From NCBI RefSeq assembly GCF_038900095.1, contig NZ_JBBMQQ010000007.1, forward strand, positions 1 through 64,000: 64,000 bases of DNA, in the 5' to 3' direction. The notes beneath the pieces are model-generated. The model had not been told where the DNA came from, did not search any database, and saw only the letters and a list, made by a program, of their open reading frames with translations. The translations under genes and the position numbers were made by a program. The stretch is from Hoeflea sp038900095 (GTDB lineage Bacteria > Pseudomonadota > Alphaproteobacteria > Rhizobiales > Rhizobiaceae). Below, one piece after another: positions 41,292-50,185 of the stretch. Within the stretch, counting starts at the first letter, position 1, and each line of letters opens with the position of its first letter.

Positions 41292-41765
41292 ATGCCAGAC
41301 GATAACCTTCTCCATTTTGAGGACATGCCGCCGGGAACCGTGTTTCCGCTCGGACCCAAGCATGTCACGGCAGACGAAATCATCGCATTCGCCATGGAAT
41401 ATGATGCCCAGCCGATGCATCTGGATGCCGAGGCCGGAAGGCAATCCATCCTGGGTGGCCTGGCCGCGTCCGGCTGGCACAGCTGCGCCATGATGATGCG
41501 GATGATGACGGACTCCTACCTGCTGCGCTCCGCCGCGGAAGGCGCGCCCGGGATCGACTATGTCAAATGGAAGAAGCCGGTGCTCGCCGGTGATGTCCTG
41601 TCGGGTGAAACCCGCGTGCTCGACAGCCGGCAATCGCAGTCCCGGCCCGGAATTGGCATTGTCAGCCTCAGGCACGAACTGCGAAACCAGAAGGGCGACA
41701 CCGTGCTGGAATCGGAGAACCCGGTGATGATCCGCCTGCGCAATCCGGAGAGCCCCAGCTCATGA
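41292..41765 (+). CDS. MaoC-like dehydratase, first of a pair
   Basis: A 157-aa hotdog-fold protein of the (R)-specific enoyl-CoA hydratase type. The motif ADEIIAFAMEYDAQPMHLDA at residues 28-47 carries the catalytic Asp and His. LGGLAASGWHSCAMMMRMMT follows as the next family block. It ends with a four-base overlap (ATGA) with the next gene, which codes for a second MaoC protein of about the same length; the two are likely to form a heterodimer or to act in sequence on CoA thioesters. Confidence 0.85.
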   Translation: MPDDNLLHFEDMPPGTVFPLGPKHVTADEIIAFAMEYDAQPMHLDAEAGRQSILGGLAASGWHSCAMMMRMMTDSYLLRSAAEGAPGIDYVKWKKPVLAGDVLSGETRVLDSRQSQSRPGIGIVSLRHELRNQKGDTVLESENPVMIRLRNPESPSS

Positions 41766-42253
41766 CAAACGATCCCTATTTCGTACCCGGCGACCGCCAG
41801 GAACTGGGCAGCTATGTCTTCACCGAGGAATCCATCATTGCCTTTGCCCGGCAATTCGATCCGCAGCGCTTTCACGTTGATGCGGAAGCCGCAAAGCACA
41901 GCGTGTTCGGCAGCCTGTGCGCATCGGGCTGGCAAACCGCAGCAACCTGGATGAAGCTCAACATCGCCGCAGGCGCCCGCGAGGCACAAAAGGCCAAGGC
42001 AGAAGGCCGTGTGCTGCCTGAATTCGGCCCCTCGCCCGGCATCCGCAATCTCAGATGGTTCAAACCTGTCTATGCCGGCGATGAAATCTTCTATTCACGT
42101 ACGGTCAGGGGCACGCGCCCGCTCAATTCGAGGCCGGGCTGGTCAGTCCTCGAACTGACCTCCGAAGCCCGAAACGAATCCGGCGAGCTGGTGATGAGTT
42201 TCGATTCAGCCGCATTGGTCCGACTTCCCGAGGCTGAACAGGCCGATATCTAG
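41762..42253 (+). CDS. MaoC-like dehydratase, second of a pair
   Basis: A 163-aa MaoC paralogue. TEESIIAFARQFDPQRFHVD has the same Asp/His catalytic pair as its neighbour, with FGSLCASGWQTAATWMKLNI next to it and IRNLRWFKPVYAGDEIFYSR as the following strand. The two proteins share the fold order but only moderate identity by eye. Translation is coupled to the first gene. A hairpin lies downstream before the convergent apt gene. Confidence 0.85.
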   Translation: MTNDPYFVPGDRQELGSYVFTEESIIAFARQFDPQRFHVDAEAAKHSVFGSLCASGWQTAATWMKLNIAAGAREAQKAKAEGRVLPEFGPSPGIRNLRWFKPVYAGDEIFYSRTVRGTRPLNSRPGWSVLELTSEARNESGELVMSFDSAALVRLPEAEQADI

Positions 42254-42273
42254 CCCTTTGATACGGGTTAATT

Positions 42274-42303
42274 GCTTGGCGCTACACACTGCGGGCGCCA
42301 AGC
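42274..42303. terminator. Hairpin between the MaoC pair and apt
   Basis: Nine-bp perfect arms GCTTGGCGC and GCGCCAAGC with a 12-nt loop lie between convergent stop codons. No T-run is present on either strand, so this is a candidate rather than a classical intrinsic terminator. Confidence 0.5.
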
Positions 42304-42319
42304 ATAGGCGTAGACGCTC

Positions 42320-42862
42320 TCAGTGGCCTTCGTAGGACACCAGAGTACGCACCTGTACGCCAAGATCCTCGAGTTTCTTGCGCCCGCCCAGATCCGGCAG
42401 GTCGATCACGAAACAGGCGGCGACGATGTTGGCGCCCATCTGGCGCAACAACTTGACGGCACCTTCAGCAGTTCCGCCCGTGGCGATCAGGTCATCAACC
42501 AGGATGACGCTTTCACCCTCTGCAACCGCATCGGTATGCATCTCCATCTCGTCGACACCATACTCCAGGCTGTAGGCCACCCGAACGGTGTCATGCGGCA
42601 GCTTGCCCTTCTTGCGGATCGGAACGAAACCGGCTGACAACTGGTGCGCCATCGCTCCGCCAAGGATGAAACCGCGCGCCTCGATGCCGGCGATCTTCGA
42701 CACCCTCAGTCCCGCATAGGGATGCACCAGCTCATCGACCGCCCGCCGGAAGGAGCGCGGTGCACCAAGCAACGTGGTGATGTCGCGAAACAGGATACCC
42801 GGTTTCGGATAGTCCTTGATGGTGCGGATGGAGGCGCGAAGTTCGTTTTCAAGTTCAGACAT
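42320..42862 (-). CDS. apt: Adenine phosphoribosyltransferase
   Basis: A 180-aa purine-salvage enzyme converting adenine and PRPP to AMP. The start ELRASIRTIKDYPKPGILFR, the loop GIEARGFILGGAMAHQL and the PRPP-binding motif VILVDDLIATGGTAEGAVKL identify Apt. Length is standard. It lies directly downstream of the petABC operon in the same direction, an order also seen in other rhizobia, but the petABC terminator separates them. Confidence 0.95.
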   Translation of the reverse strand: MSELENELRASIRTIKDYPKPGILFRDITTLLGAPRSFRRAVDELVHPYAGLRVSKIAGIEARGFILGGAMAHQLSAGFVPIRKKGKLPHDTVRVAYSLEYGVDEMEMHTDAVAEGESVILVDDLIATGGTAEGAVKLLRQMGANIVAACFVIDLPDLGGRKKLEDLGVQVRTLVSYEGH

Positions 42863-43050
42863 GTTGGCTCCCGGATGGATGTCTCAATGTGCGTCGGGCC
42901 CGGCCCCTGTGCAAGCCGCTATTGTGCAGGCCGCTTTCATGCCGCCCCGGCATTGCCGGCAAGGCCAACCGGCCTCACAGCAACACTTTGTGTGAGCGCA
43001 CAGGGCCTCCCCCGGACTGCCCATGTCACGGGAAGCAAGCACTGGACATG

Positions 43051-43072
43051 AAAACGCCGCCCGCAGGCGGCG
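43051..43072 (-). terminator. Intrinsic terminator of the petABC operon
   Basis: Seven-bp arms CGCCGCC and GGCGGCG with a 4-nt loop; on the minus strand the stem is followed by TTTTC. It begins 32 bp after the cytochrome c1 stop codon. Confidence 0.75.
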
Positions 43073-43103
43073 CATTCGAACTTGGCCCGGACAAGGGCGG
43101 CTA

Positions 43104-43955
43104 TCAGTGTTCCTTGTTGGAGAACACGGCCTTCTTGGTCAGGTACATCAGCGACGAGAAGATCGCCAGGAACAGGATGACCATGAAGCCGGTGCGCTTG
43201 CGGTCTTCCATGTGCGGCTCTGCCGCCCACATCATGAACGCAGCCACGTCCTGTGCATACTGGTCCAGCGTCTCGGGTGCGCCATCATCATAGGTGACGG
43301 CACCGTCATCGATCGGCTTAGCCATCGCCAGCGATGCTGCACTGATGAAGTACGGGTTGTAATGCGTTCCCTCGGCGATATCGACGCCTGCAGGTGCCTC
43401 TTCGTAACCGGTCAGCAGCGAATAGATATAATTCGGACCGCTTTCATTGTAGCCGGTGAAGATATCGAAGATGAACTGCGGGAAGCCGCGCTCGACATAG
43501 CGGGCCTTGGCCAGCAGCGAGAAGTCAGGCGGAACCGCACCATTGTTGGCGTAGGCCGCTGCCTGCTCGTTGGGGAACGGCGACGGGAAATAGTCTGCCG
43601 GGATAGCCGCCCGGGTAAACATTTCACCTTCGTCGTTCGGACCATCTTCAACTTCGTAGTTGGCCGCAAAGGATTTGATCTGGTCTTCGGAATATCCCAG
43701 ATGCTCGAGCGTCCGGAAGGCAACCAGGTTCATCGAGTGACAGGCTGCACAAACCTCGGTGTAAACCTTGAGGCCGCGCTGCAGCTGTCCCTTGTCATAG
43801 GTGCCGAACGGACCCGCGAAAGACCAGGACAGCTCTTTCAGGTGATGAATCGGGTAGTGGGGTGTCCCACCTTCCTCTTCCGAGGCGACTGCCGGGCTCA
43901 TGCCAATGATGGCGACCAGAGCGAACGGAACGATGCTTGCAAGAAGCTTTTTCAT
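43104..43955 (-). CDS. petC: Cytochrome c1 of the bc1 complex
   Basis: A 283-aa membrane-anchored c-type cytochrome of ubiquinol:cytochrome c reductase. The signal peptide covers residues 1-25 (MKKLLASIVP to AVASE). Haem is attached at C69 and C72 in EVCAACHSMN with H73 as axial ligand; the distal Met is in the C-terminal half. A single C-terminal helix (GFMVILFLAIFSSLMYLTKK) anchors it. Unlike the Bradyrhizobium fbcH gene, cytochrome b and c1 are separate genes here. It is the third gene of the petABC operon, 26 bp after petB. Confidence 0.95.
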   Translation of the reverse strand: MKKLLASIVPFALVAIIGMSPAVASEEEGGTPHYPIHHLKELSWSFAGPFGTYDKGQLQRGLKVYTEVCAACHSMNLVAFRTLEHLGYSEDQIKSFAANYEVEDGPNDEGEMFTRAAIPADYFPSPFPNEQAAAYANNGAVPPDFSLLAKARYVERGFPQFIFDIFTGYNESGPNYIYSLLTGYEEAPAGVDIAEGTHYNPYFISAASLAMAKPIDDGAVTYDDGAPETLDQYAQDVAAFMMWAAEPHMEDRKRTGFMVILFLAIFSSLMYLTKKAVFSNKEH

Positions 43956-43981
43956 ATCTCAGATCCTTTCCGTCTCGCCGC

Positions 43982-45283
43982 TCAGCCGCGGGTTTCTGGT
44001 GAAGCAGCCGCAGATGCCGCAGCCCCGCCATTGCCGCCCTTTTTGGCGAGCACGGCTTCGGTGATGGAGTTTGGCAGACGCTTGGGCGTTTCAATCAGTC
44101 CCAGCACCGGCAGGATGACCAGGAAGAACGCGAAGTAGTAGAGCGTCGAAATCTGGGCCATTGTCGTGTAGGCGCCTTCCGCCGGCTTGGCGCCAAGCCA
44201 GCCGAGGAAAATCGCGTTGGCGACGAAAATCCAGAAGAACAGCTTGTACCACGGACGGTAGACCGCCGAGCGGACCTTCGAGGTATCGAGCCAGGGCAGA
44301 ACGAACAGCACTGCGATGGAACCGAACATGGCAAGCACGCCGCCAAGCTTCGAATCGATCGGCCCGATGTTGAAGGTGATGGCGCGAAGGATCGCGTAGA
44401 ATGGCAGGAAGTACCATTCCGGAACGATGTGCGCCGGTGTCTTCAGCGGGTTTGCCGGGATGTAGTTGTCTGCATGACCGAGGAAGTTCGGCATGAAGAA
44501 GATGAAGTAGGCGAACACCATCAGGAAGATGCTCATCGCCAGTCCGTCCTTGACGGTCGCATAAGGCGTGAACGGCACGGTGTCCGTCTTCGACTTAACT
44601 TCAACGCCGGTCGGGTTGGTCTGACCGGTTACGTGCAGTGCCCAGACGTGCAGGATCACAACACCGGCGATCATGAACGGCAACAGGTAATGCAGCGAAA
44701 AGAAGCGGTTGAGCGTCGGGTTGTCGACCGCGAAGCCGCCGAGCAGCAACTGCTGGATCGGCTCGCCGATCCCCGGGAACGCCGTGAAGAAGCCGGTGAT
44801 CACCGTTGCCCCCCAGAACGACATCTGACCCCAGGGCAGAACATAGCCCATGAACGCGGTTGCCATCATCAGAAGCAGGATAACGACACCAAGGATCCAC
44901 AGCACTTCGCGCGGCGCCTTGTAGGAGCCGTAATACATACCGCGGGCAATATGGATGTAGACGGCGACGAAGAAGAACGAGGCGCCGTTGGCGTGCATGT
45001 AACGCAACAGCCAGCCTGAATTCACGTCGCGCATGATTTTTTCGACCGACTGGAAGGCGATCCCGGTGTCAGCCGCGTAGTGCATGGCCAGCACGATGCC
45101 GGTCAGAAGCTGCACCACCAGCATCACCATCAGGATGCCGCCGAAGGTGTAGGCGTAATTGAGGTTCCGCGGCACCGGGTAGGAGACGAAACTGTCGTGC
45201 ACCAGCCGCATCAGCGGAAGGCGTGAGTCCATCCACTTTCCGAATCCGGTAGCGGGCTGATAAGTCGAATGATCGCTGCTCAT
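43982..45283 (-). CDS. petB: Cytochrome b of the bc1 complex
   Basis: A 433-aa polytopic subunit with eight hydrophobic helices that carries hemes bL and bH and the Qo and Qi quinone sites. Seen are the GWLLRYMHANGASFFFVAVY helix with haem His residues, GYVLPWGQMSFWGATVIT, and the Qo-site segment IVPEWYFLPFYAILRA (PEWY). The C-terminal Ala/Gly tail is slightly extended as in rhizobia. It follows petA by 14 bp in the same operon. Confidence 0.97.
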   Translation of the reverse strand: MSSDHSTYQPATGFGKWMDSRLPLMRLVHDSFVSYPVPRNLNYAYTFGGILMVMLVVQLLTGIVLAMHYAADTGIAFQSVEKIMRDVNSGWLLRYMHANGASFFFVAVYIHIARGMYYGSYKAPREVLWILGVVILLLMMATAFMGYVLPWGQMSFWGATVITGFFTAFPGIGEPIQQLLLGGFAVDNPTLNRFFSLHYLLPFMIAGVVILHVWALHVTGQTNPTGVEVKSKTDTVPFTPYATVKDGLAMSIFLMVFAYFIFFMPNFLGHADNYIPANPLKTPAHIVPEWYFLPFYAILRAITFNIGPIDSKLGGVLAMFGSIAVLFVLPWLDTSKVRSAVYRPWYKLFFWIFVANAIFLGWLGAKPAEGAYTTMAQISTLYYFAFFLVILPVLGLIETPKRLPNSITEAVLAKKGGNGGAAASAAASPETRG

Positions 45284-45297
45284 GGTCTAAAGCCCCC

Positions 45298-45876
45298 TTA
45301 ACCGATTTTGATAACGCTGTCAGACACGAAGGAAAACACCGGTACCGGCAGGTTTTCCGGTGCCGGACCTTTGCGGATGCGGCCTGCAGTGTCGTAATGC
45401 GAACCATGGCAAGGGCAGAACCAGCCGCCGAAATCGCCGGCCTGGCCAAGCGGGATGCAGCCCAGATGGGTGCAGACGCCGATCATCACCAGCCAGTTTT
45501 CCTTGCCTTCGCCAGCCGAGCGGTCGATGTCGGTTGCCGCGGCCGTACCGGGAATGTTTGCGTTGCGCGCGACCGGATCCTTGAGATCGGCAAGCGCGAC
45601 AGCCCTTGCTTCCTCGATTTCGGCTTCGGTGCGGTTGCGGATGAAGACCGGCTTGCCGCGCCATTTGACTGTCAGCGACATCCCGGGCTCAAGGCTCTCG
45701 ACGTTGACCTCGACGGAGGACACCGCAAGTGTCGAAGCATCCGGGCGCATCTGGTCGATAAACGGCCAGGCGAAACTGCCTGCGCCGACCACGCCAGCCA
45801 TCCCGGTGGCGATGTAAAGAAAATCGCGGCGGGTTGGTTCGCCCGCGCCTTCGCTTTGTGTCATTGGCTCACTCAC
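45298..45876 (-). CDS. petA: Rieske iron-sulfur subunit of the bc1 complex
   Basis: A 192-aa Rieske protein that moves electrons from ubiquinol to cytochrome c1. A twin-arginine-like signal anchor is seen (TRRDFLYIATGMAGVVGAGS), so it is exported by Tat. The cluster ligands lie in CTHLGCIPLGQ and CPCHGSHYD, with two Cys and two His plus the disulfide-forming Cys pair. Start is a GTG at 45876 with GAGGA 9 nt upstream; an ATG at 45864 would shorten it by four residues. First gene of petABC. Confidence 0.95.
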   Translation of the reverse strand: MSEPMTQSEGAGEPTRRDFLYIATGMAGVVGAGSFAWPFIDQMRPDASTLAVSSVEVNVESLEPGMSLTVKWRGKPVFIRNRTEAEIEEARAVALADLKDPVARNANIPGTAAATDIDRSAGEGKENWLVMIGVCTHLGCIPLGQAGDFGGWFCPCHGSHYDTAGRIRKGPAPENLPVPVFSFVSDSVIKIG

Positions 45877-45949
45877 GGCTCAACGTCCTCTTCAAGCTGC
45901 GTCTGGATCAGCATTCCGCTCCACTGTCCCAGCCGAATATGGGTTATCC

Positions 45950-45979
45950 GCTATAAGCAGATTCGGCCAGTTCCGACAA
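45950..45979 (-). promoter_or_regulatory. Candidate petABC promoter
   Basis: On the minus strand TTGTCG (45979-45974) and TATAGC (45955-45950) are spaced by 18 bp, about 75 bp upstream of the petA start. The PetR-like regulator would be expected to act here, but no distinctive direct repeat is obvious by eye. Confidence 0.35.
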
Positions 45980-46083
45980 TGCGGCGGAATTCTGTCAATC
46001 GCGCGGTTTCTATGCGGGATGGAAACTAAAGTCCAGTCCGGACGAAGGTAGAAGGGCACAATGTCGCGGAGAATTTCGGCCAG

Positions 46084-47952
46084 CTATTCCGCAGCTTCCT
46101 CGACACCGATGAATCCACCCGACTGCCGCGCCCACAAATCGGCGTAAAGCCCTCCGCGCGCAATCAATTCGGCATGCGTCCCGGTTTCGAGAATACGGCC
46201 GTTGTCCATCACCACAAGCCGGTCCATCCGGGCAATGGTGGAAAGCCTGTGAGCAATGGCGATCACGGTTTTTCCTTCCATCAGCTCATCCAGATTCTCC
46301 TGGATCGCCGCTTCGACTTCGGAATCGAGCGCCGAAGTTGCCTCGTCGAGCACCAGGATAGGCGCATTTTTCAGCATCACCCGGGCAATGGCGATTCGCT
46401 GGCGCTGGCCGCCCGACAGCTTGACCCCGCGGTCGCCGACATGAGCATCGAGCCCCTTGCGGCCACGCTGGTCATAAAGATCCTTGATGAAATCCAGCGC
46501 CTCGGCCCGGCGCGCGGCCTCCAGAATCTCCGCATCATCCGCGTCGGGACGCCCGAACACGATGTTCTCGCGAATCGACCGGTGCAGCAGCGACGTGTCC
46601 TGCGTCACCATGCCGATCGAATGGCGCAGCGATTCCTGTTTCACACCGGCGATATCCTGACCATCGATCTCGATGCGCCCGGAATTCAGATCGTAAAACC
46701 TGAGCAGCAGATTGACGAAGGTCGACTTGCCCGCACCGGACCGGCCGACAAGCCCTAGTTTTTCGCCCGGCTCGATGGTCAGCGACAGATCGTCGATCAC
46801 CGGCCGGTCGGAATTGTAGCCGAAGCTCGCCCGCTCAAACCGGATGCCCGCCTTGTCGACGACAAGTTCGCTGGCATCCTCCCGGTCTGGCAGGCCGATC
46901 GGCCGTGCCACCATCTCAGCCGAGTTCTGCAGGGTGCCGAGATTGCGCATCAGCCCGTTGAGCTGGGTCATCATCCGGCCCAGCAGCATGTTGAGCCTGA
47001 GCACCAGCGACAGCGTGAACGCCACGGCACCCACCGAGATCGCGCCTGCGAGCCACAGATCGATTGCGAAAGCGGCGATCGCGGCAATCATCACCCCGGA
47101 AAGCGCTGCCAGCGACGCACGAACCCCGGTCAGATGCCGGGTAAACGGCAGGATCGTGGCGATGAACTGGTCGAACCCCTCGCGGATGTAGCGGTCATTG
47201 TCCGCATCCCGCGCATAGAGTTTCAGCGTCTGGATATTGGAATAGCTGTCGGTGATGCGTCCGGTCAGCAGCGCGGAGGCTTCCGCGCTTGCCCTCGCAT
47301 GGCGGCGGATCCGCGGCACGAAGAACCGCGCCAGCAAGCCGAAGACCACGACCCAGACCAGCACCAGTGCCGACAACCGCCAGTCAAGCTGGGCTACCAG
47401 CGCCATCGTGGTGACGGTGTAGATCATGATGAACCAGACCACCTGCAACAGCGACACCATGAAATCGCCGGTGGCCTGCCCCGCCGACCAGACCTTGGTC
47501 ACGATGCGGCCGGCAAAATCATTCTGGAAGAAGGCCAGGTTCTGCCGCGACACATGCGAATAGGCCTGCCAGCGCACCAGGTTGAAGAACCCCGGCACCA
47601 CCGCCTGCTCCTCGACCAGCGCCGCCACGGTCACCACGGCAAACCGCGCCACCACCACCACGAACAGCATGAAGGCCAGCTCCGGGCCATGCGCCGCGAT
47701 CAGCCCGTCCCAGCCAGCAGCGGGCTCGGAAGCATCGAGAACATCGACAAGCTGGCCGACGAAATAGAACAGCGCCGCCTCCAGCAGCGCCACCAGGCCC
47801 CCAAGCGCCAGCATCGCCGCAAACGCACCTTTCGCCTGACCGACATAGTGCCACAGGAATTTGCGTGTCGAACTTGGCGGCCGGTAGCTCGAACGCCGGA
47901 CAAACGGATCAATCCAGCCTTCGAAGAGGTCAAGCAGGGGTCTGAAAATCAT
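46084..47952 (-). CDS. ABC exporter, fused permease and ATPase (second of a pair)
   Basis: A 622-aa half-transporter with six membrane helices (about residues 40-340) and a C-terminal nucleotide-binding domain. Walker A is GLVGRSGAGKSTFVNLLL, the signature is KLSGGQRQRIAIARVML, Walker B ends ILVLDEATSALDSEVE with the catalytic Glu, and the H-loop is IAIAHRLSTIARMD. Both ATP sites would be competent in a homodimer. The gene follows, after 48 bp, a paralogue with the same layout, so a heterodimeric multidrug or lipid exporter is likely. It lies 207 bp upstream of petA. Substrate is not evident. Confidence 0.9.
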   Translation of the reverse strand: MIFRPLLDLFEGWIDPFVRRSSYRPPSSTRKFLWHYVGQAKGAFAAMLALGGLVALLEAALFYFVGQLVDVLDASEPAAGWDGLIAAHGPELAFMLFVVVVARFAVVTVAALVEEQAVVPGFFNLVRWQAYSHVSRQNLAFFQNDFAGRIVTKVWSAGQATGDFMVSLLQVVWFIMIYTVTTMALVAQLDWRLSALVLVWVVVFGLLARFFVPRIRRHARASAEASALLTGRITDSYSNIQTLKLYARDADNDRYIREGFDQFIATILPFTRHLTGVRASLAALSGVMIAAIAAFAIDLWLAGAISVGAVAFTLSLVLRLNMLLGRMMTQLNGLMRNLGTLQNSAEMVARPIGLPDREDASELVVDKAGIRFERASFGYNSDRPVIDDLSLTIEPGEKLGLVGRSGAGKSTFVNLLLRFYDLNSGRIEIDGQDIAGVKQESLRHSIGMVTQDTSLLHRSIRENIVFGRPDADDAEILEAARRAEALDFIKDLYDQRGRKGLDAHVGDRGVKLSGGQRQRIAIARVMLKNAPILVLDEATSALDSEVEAAIQENLDELMEGKTVIAIAHRLSTIARMDRLVVMDNGRILETGTHAELIARGGLYADLWARQSGGFIGVEEAAE

Positions 47953-48000
47953 GGCCGACAGAATAGAGCGGGAGGTTGGTTTGGCAATATGACCATGCCG

Positions 48001-49851
48001 CTATTCCGCCGCCGTCGTGCCGGCATCCACATCGATGAACCCGCCCGACTGCCGTGACCACAGATCGGCATAGATGCCGCCGGACTTGATCAGCTCGTCA
48101 TGCGTGCCGGTTTCGACGATCTCGCCATGGTCGAGAACCACCAGCCGGTCCATCTCGGCAATGGTCGACAGACGGTGCGCGATGGCAATCACCGTCTTGT
48201 TTTCCATCAGCGCGAACAGATTCTCCTGGATCGCAGCCTCGACTTCGGAATCAAGCGCGGAGGTGGCCTCATCCAGCACCAGGATCGGCGCATCCTTGAG
48301 AAACACACGTGCAATGGCGATCCGCTGGCGCTGGCCACCGGAGAGCTTAACGCCGCGTTCGCCGACATGGGCGTCGAGCCCGGTGCGGCCGGCAAGATCT
48401 TCCAGCCCGTCAATGAACTCCAGTGCATTGGCCTTGCGCACCGCCTCGAGGATATCGGCTTCAGTCGCATGGGGCTTTCCATAGGCGATGTTGTCACGCA
48501 CCGAGCGGTGCAGCAGCGATGTATCCTGGCTGACCATGCCCACCTGCCCGCGCAAACTGTCCTGGCTGACCTGCGAGATGTCATGGCCATCGATCAGCAC
48601 CCGCCCGGATTCCAGATTGTAAAACCTGAGCAGCAGGTTGACGAGCGTCGTTTTGCCCGCACCCGAGCGGCCGACAAGCCCGATCTTTTCACCCGGCTCG
48701 ATCTTCAGCGACAGATCCTCGATCACGCCGCTCTGCTTGCCATAGTGGAAGCGGACATTTTCAAACTCGATGCCGCCTTTCCTGGCCACGATCTCGCTCG
48801 CGCCCGGCCGGTCCACCACCTCGTGCGGCTTGATCATCATGCCCATGCCGTCCTGAACCACGCCGATGTTTTCGAAGAACCCGGAAACTTCCCACATGAT
48901 CCACTGCGACATGCCGTTGATCCTGAGAGAAAGCCCGATGACGATGGCAATCGAGCCGACCGAGACAATGCCGGTCAGCCAGAAGCCGATCGCCATCGCC
49001 GAGACGACGAACACCAGGACCGAGTTGTTGAAATAGATCAGCGACTGGAACAGCGTCACCTGGCGCATCTGCCGGTGAACGGTCTGCAGGAACATGTCCA
49101 TGCTTTCCTGCGCGTAGGCCTCCTCGCGGCCTGCGTGGGAAAACAGCTTGACGGTGGAGATATTGGTGTAGCTGTCGACCACCCGGCCGGTCATGGCCGA
49201 GCGCGCGTCAGCCTGATCGGCGGAGATCCTTTTCAGCTTCGGCACGAAATGCGCAATCAGCCCGATATAGATGGCAAGCCACACCAGCATCGGCAGCACC
49301 AGCCGCCACTCGGCCGCCGCCACCATGCCGATCATGGCAATGAAATAGACAGAGACATAGACGAACACGTCCAGCAGCTTCATCACCGATTCGCGGATCG
49401 CCAGCGATGTCTGCATCACCTTGGTGGCAACCCGGCCGGCGAACTCGTTGGAAAAGAAGTTCAGGCTCTGGCGCAGCAGGTAACGGTGCATCTGCCAGCG
49501 CGCGATCATCGGATAATTGCCCAGAAGCGTCTGGTGGATGATCAGCGAATGCAGCAGCACGGTGACCGGCAGGCCGATCAGCACGATCGCGCCCATCAGC
49601 ATCAGCCGGCCGGACTCGCGCTCGAGAAAGCCCTGCGGATCGGAAGTGGCGAGCCAGTCGACAATCGAGCCCAAGAATCCGAACAGCATCACCTCGCCGA
49701 TCGAGATCAGCGCCGTCAGGATTGCCATGGCGAACAGCCACGGCGCCGCATCGCGCGAGTAGTGCCAGCAAAACGCCACCAGCCCTTCAGGCGGCGCGGA
49801 AGGCTGTGCTTCCGGATAGGGGTTCAATCGACGTTCGAACCATCCAAACAT
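48001..49851 (-). CDS. ABC exporter, fused permease and ATPase (first of a pair)
   Basis: A 616-aa half-transporter with a membrane domain of six helices and an ATPase domain containing GLVGRSGAGKTTLVNLLL, KLSGGQRQRIAIARVFL and ILVLDEATSALDSEVE, with the catalytic Glu and the H-loop IAIAHRLSTIAEMD. It is about half identical in the ATPase part to its downstream partner by eye. AAGGAG with a 6-nt spacer precedes the ATG. Both members have canonical motifs, unlike BmrCD-type asymmetric pairs, so both sites should hydrolyse ATP. Substrate unknown. Confidence 0.9.
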   Translation of the reverse strand: MFGWFERRLNPYPEAQPSAPPEGLVAFCWHYSRDAAPWLFAMAILTALISIGEVMLFGFLGSIVDWLATSDPQGFLERESGRLMLMGAIVLIGLPVTVLLHSLIIHQTLLGNYPMIARWQMHRYLLRQSLNFFSNEFAGRVATKVMQTSLAIRESVMKLLDVFVYVSVYFIAMIGMVAAAEWRLVLPMLVWLAIYIGLIAHFVPKLKRISADQADARSAMTGRVVDSYTNISTVKLFSHAGREEAYAQESMDMFLQTVHRQMRQVTLFQSLIYFNNSVLVFVVSAMAIGFWLTGIVSVGSIAIVIGLSLRINGMSQWIMWEVSGFFENIGVVQDGMGMMIKPHEVVDRPGASEIVARKGGIEFENVRFHYGKQSGVIEDLSLKIEPGEKIGLVGRSGAGKTTLVNLLLRFYNLESGRVLIDGHDISQVSQDSLRGQVGMVSQDTSLLHRSVRDNIAYGKPHATEADILEAVRKANALEFIDGLEDLAGRTGLDAHVGERGVKLSGGQRQRIAIARVFLKDAPILVLDEATSALDSEVEAAIQENLFALMENKTVIAIAHRLSTIAEMDRLVVLDHGEIVETGTHDELIKSGGIYADLWSRQSGGFIDVDAGTTAAE

Positions 49852-50185
49852 GGAGGTCTCCTTGAATAGCGCCGCAAGCAGCGCGTGTGCAAAGCACCTA
49901 CAAACCGAGATCCGGCAAAACCGGAATGAAGGCCAGGATCACGCGCTAACGCAGTTGTCCGTCAGACTGGACACAAAAGCTGAAAATGAAACTGGAACCG
50001 CGAGAAACCTGTCTGGTCAGTGGCCCATGGCCGCCGACAGAAAGCTGCGATAGATGATGTGCATGACAGCCTCCGTCAGGTTCGCGTTGAAGATGGCCTG
50101 TTCTAGGCCAGATTCGGCTGTTGCGCCAGATTGCCGCAACCGGTTTGTCGGCCATGAACCCGTCCCCGCTTGAAATTGTGATAAA
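49852..50185. other. Intergenic region between the ABC exporter pair and trmL
   Basis: This divergent 334-bp gap should hold promoters for both directions. Apart from a possible 15-aa leader frame on the minus strand, I see no gene. A small inverted repeat (GATCCGGCAAAACCGGAATG, 49911-49930) is visible near the ABC gene side. Confidence 0.4.
50017..50064 (-). CDS. Possible 15-aa leader peptide upstream of the ABC exporter pair
   Basis: The short frame MHIIYRSFLSAAMGH has a strong GGAGG 7 nt before its ATG and lies 166 bp upstream of the ABC exporter start, in the same direction. The quality of the ribosome binding site is the only support. It might be an upstream regulatory frame or chance. 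Confidence 0.25.
   Translation of the reverse strand: MHIIYRSFLSAAMGH

Noticed and set aside
48100..49869. Open frame of 589 codons on the plus strand across the first ABC exporter
   Set aside because: Antisense to an exporter with intact Walker and signature motifs; the translation is rich in His, Asp and Gln and has no ribosome binding site.
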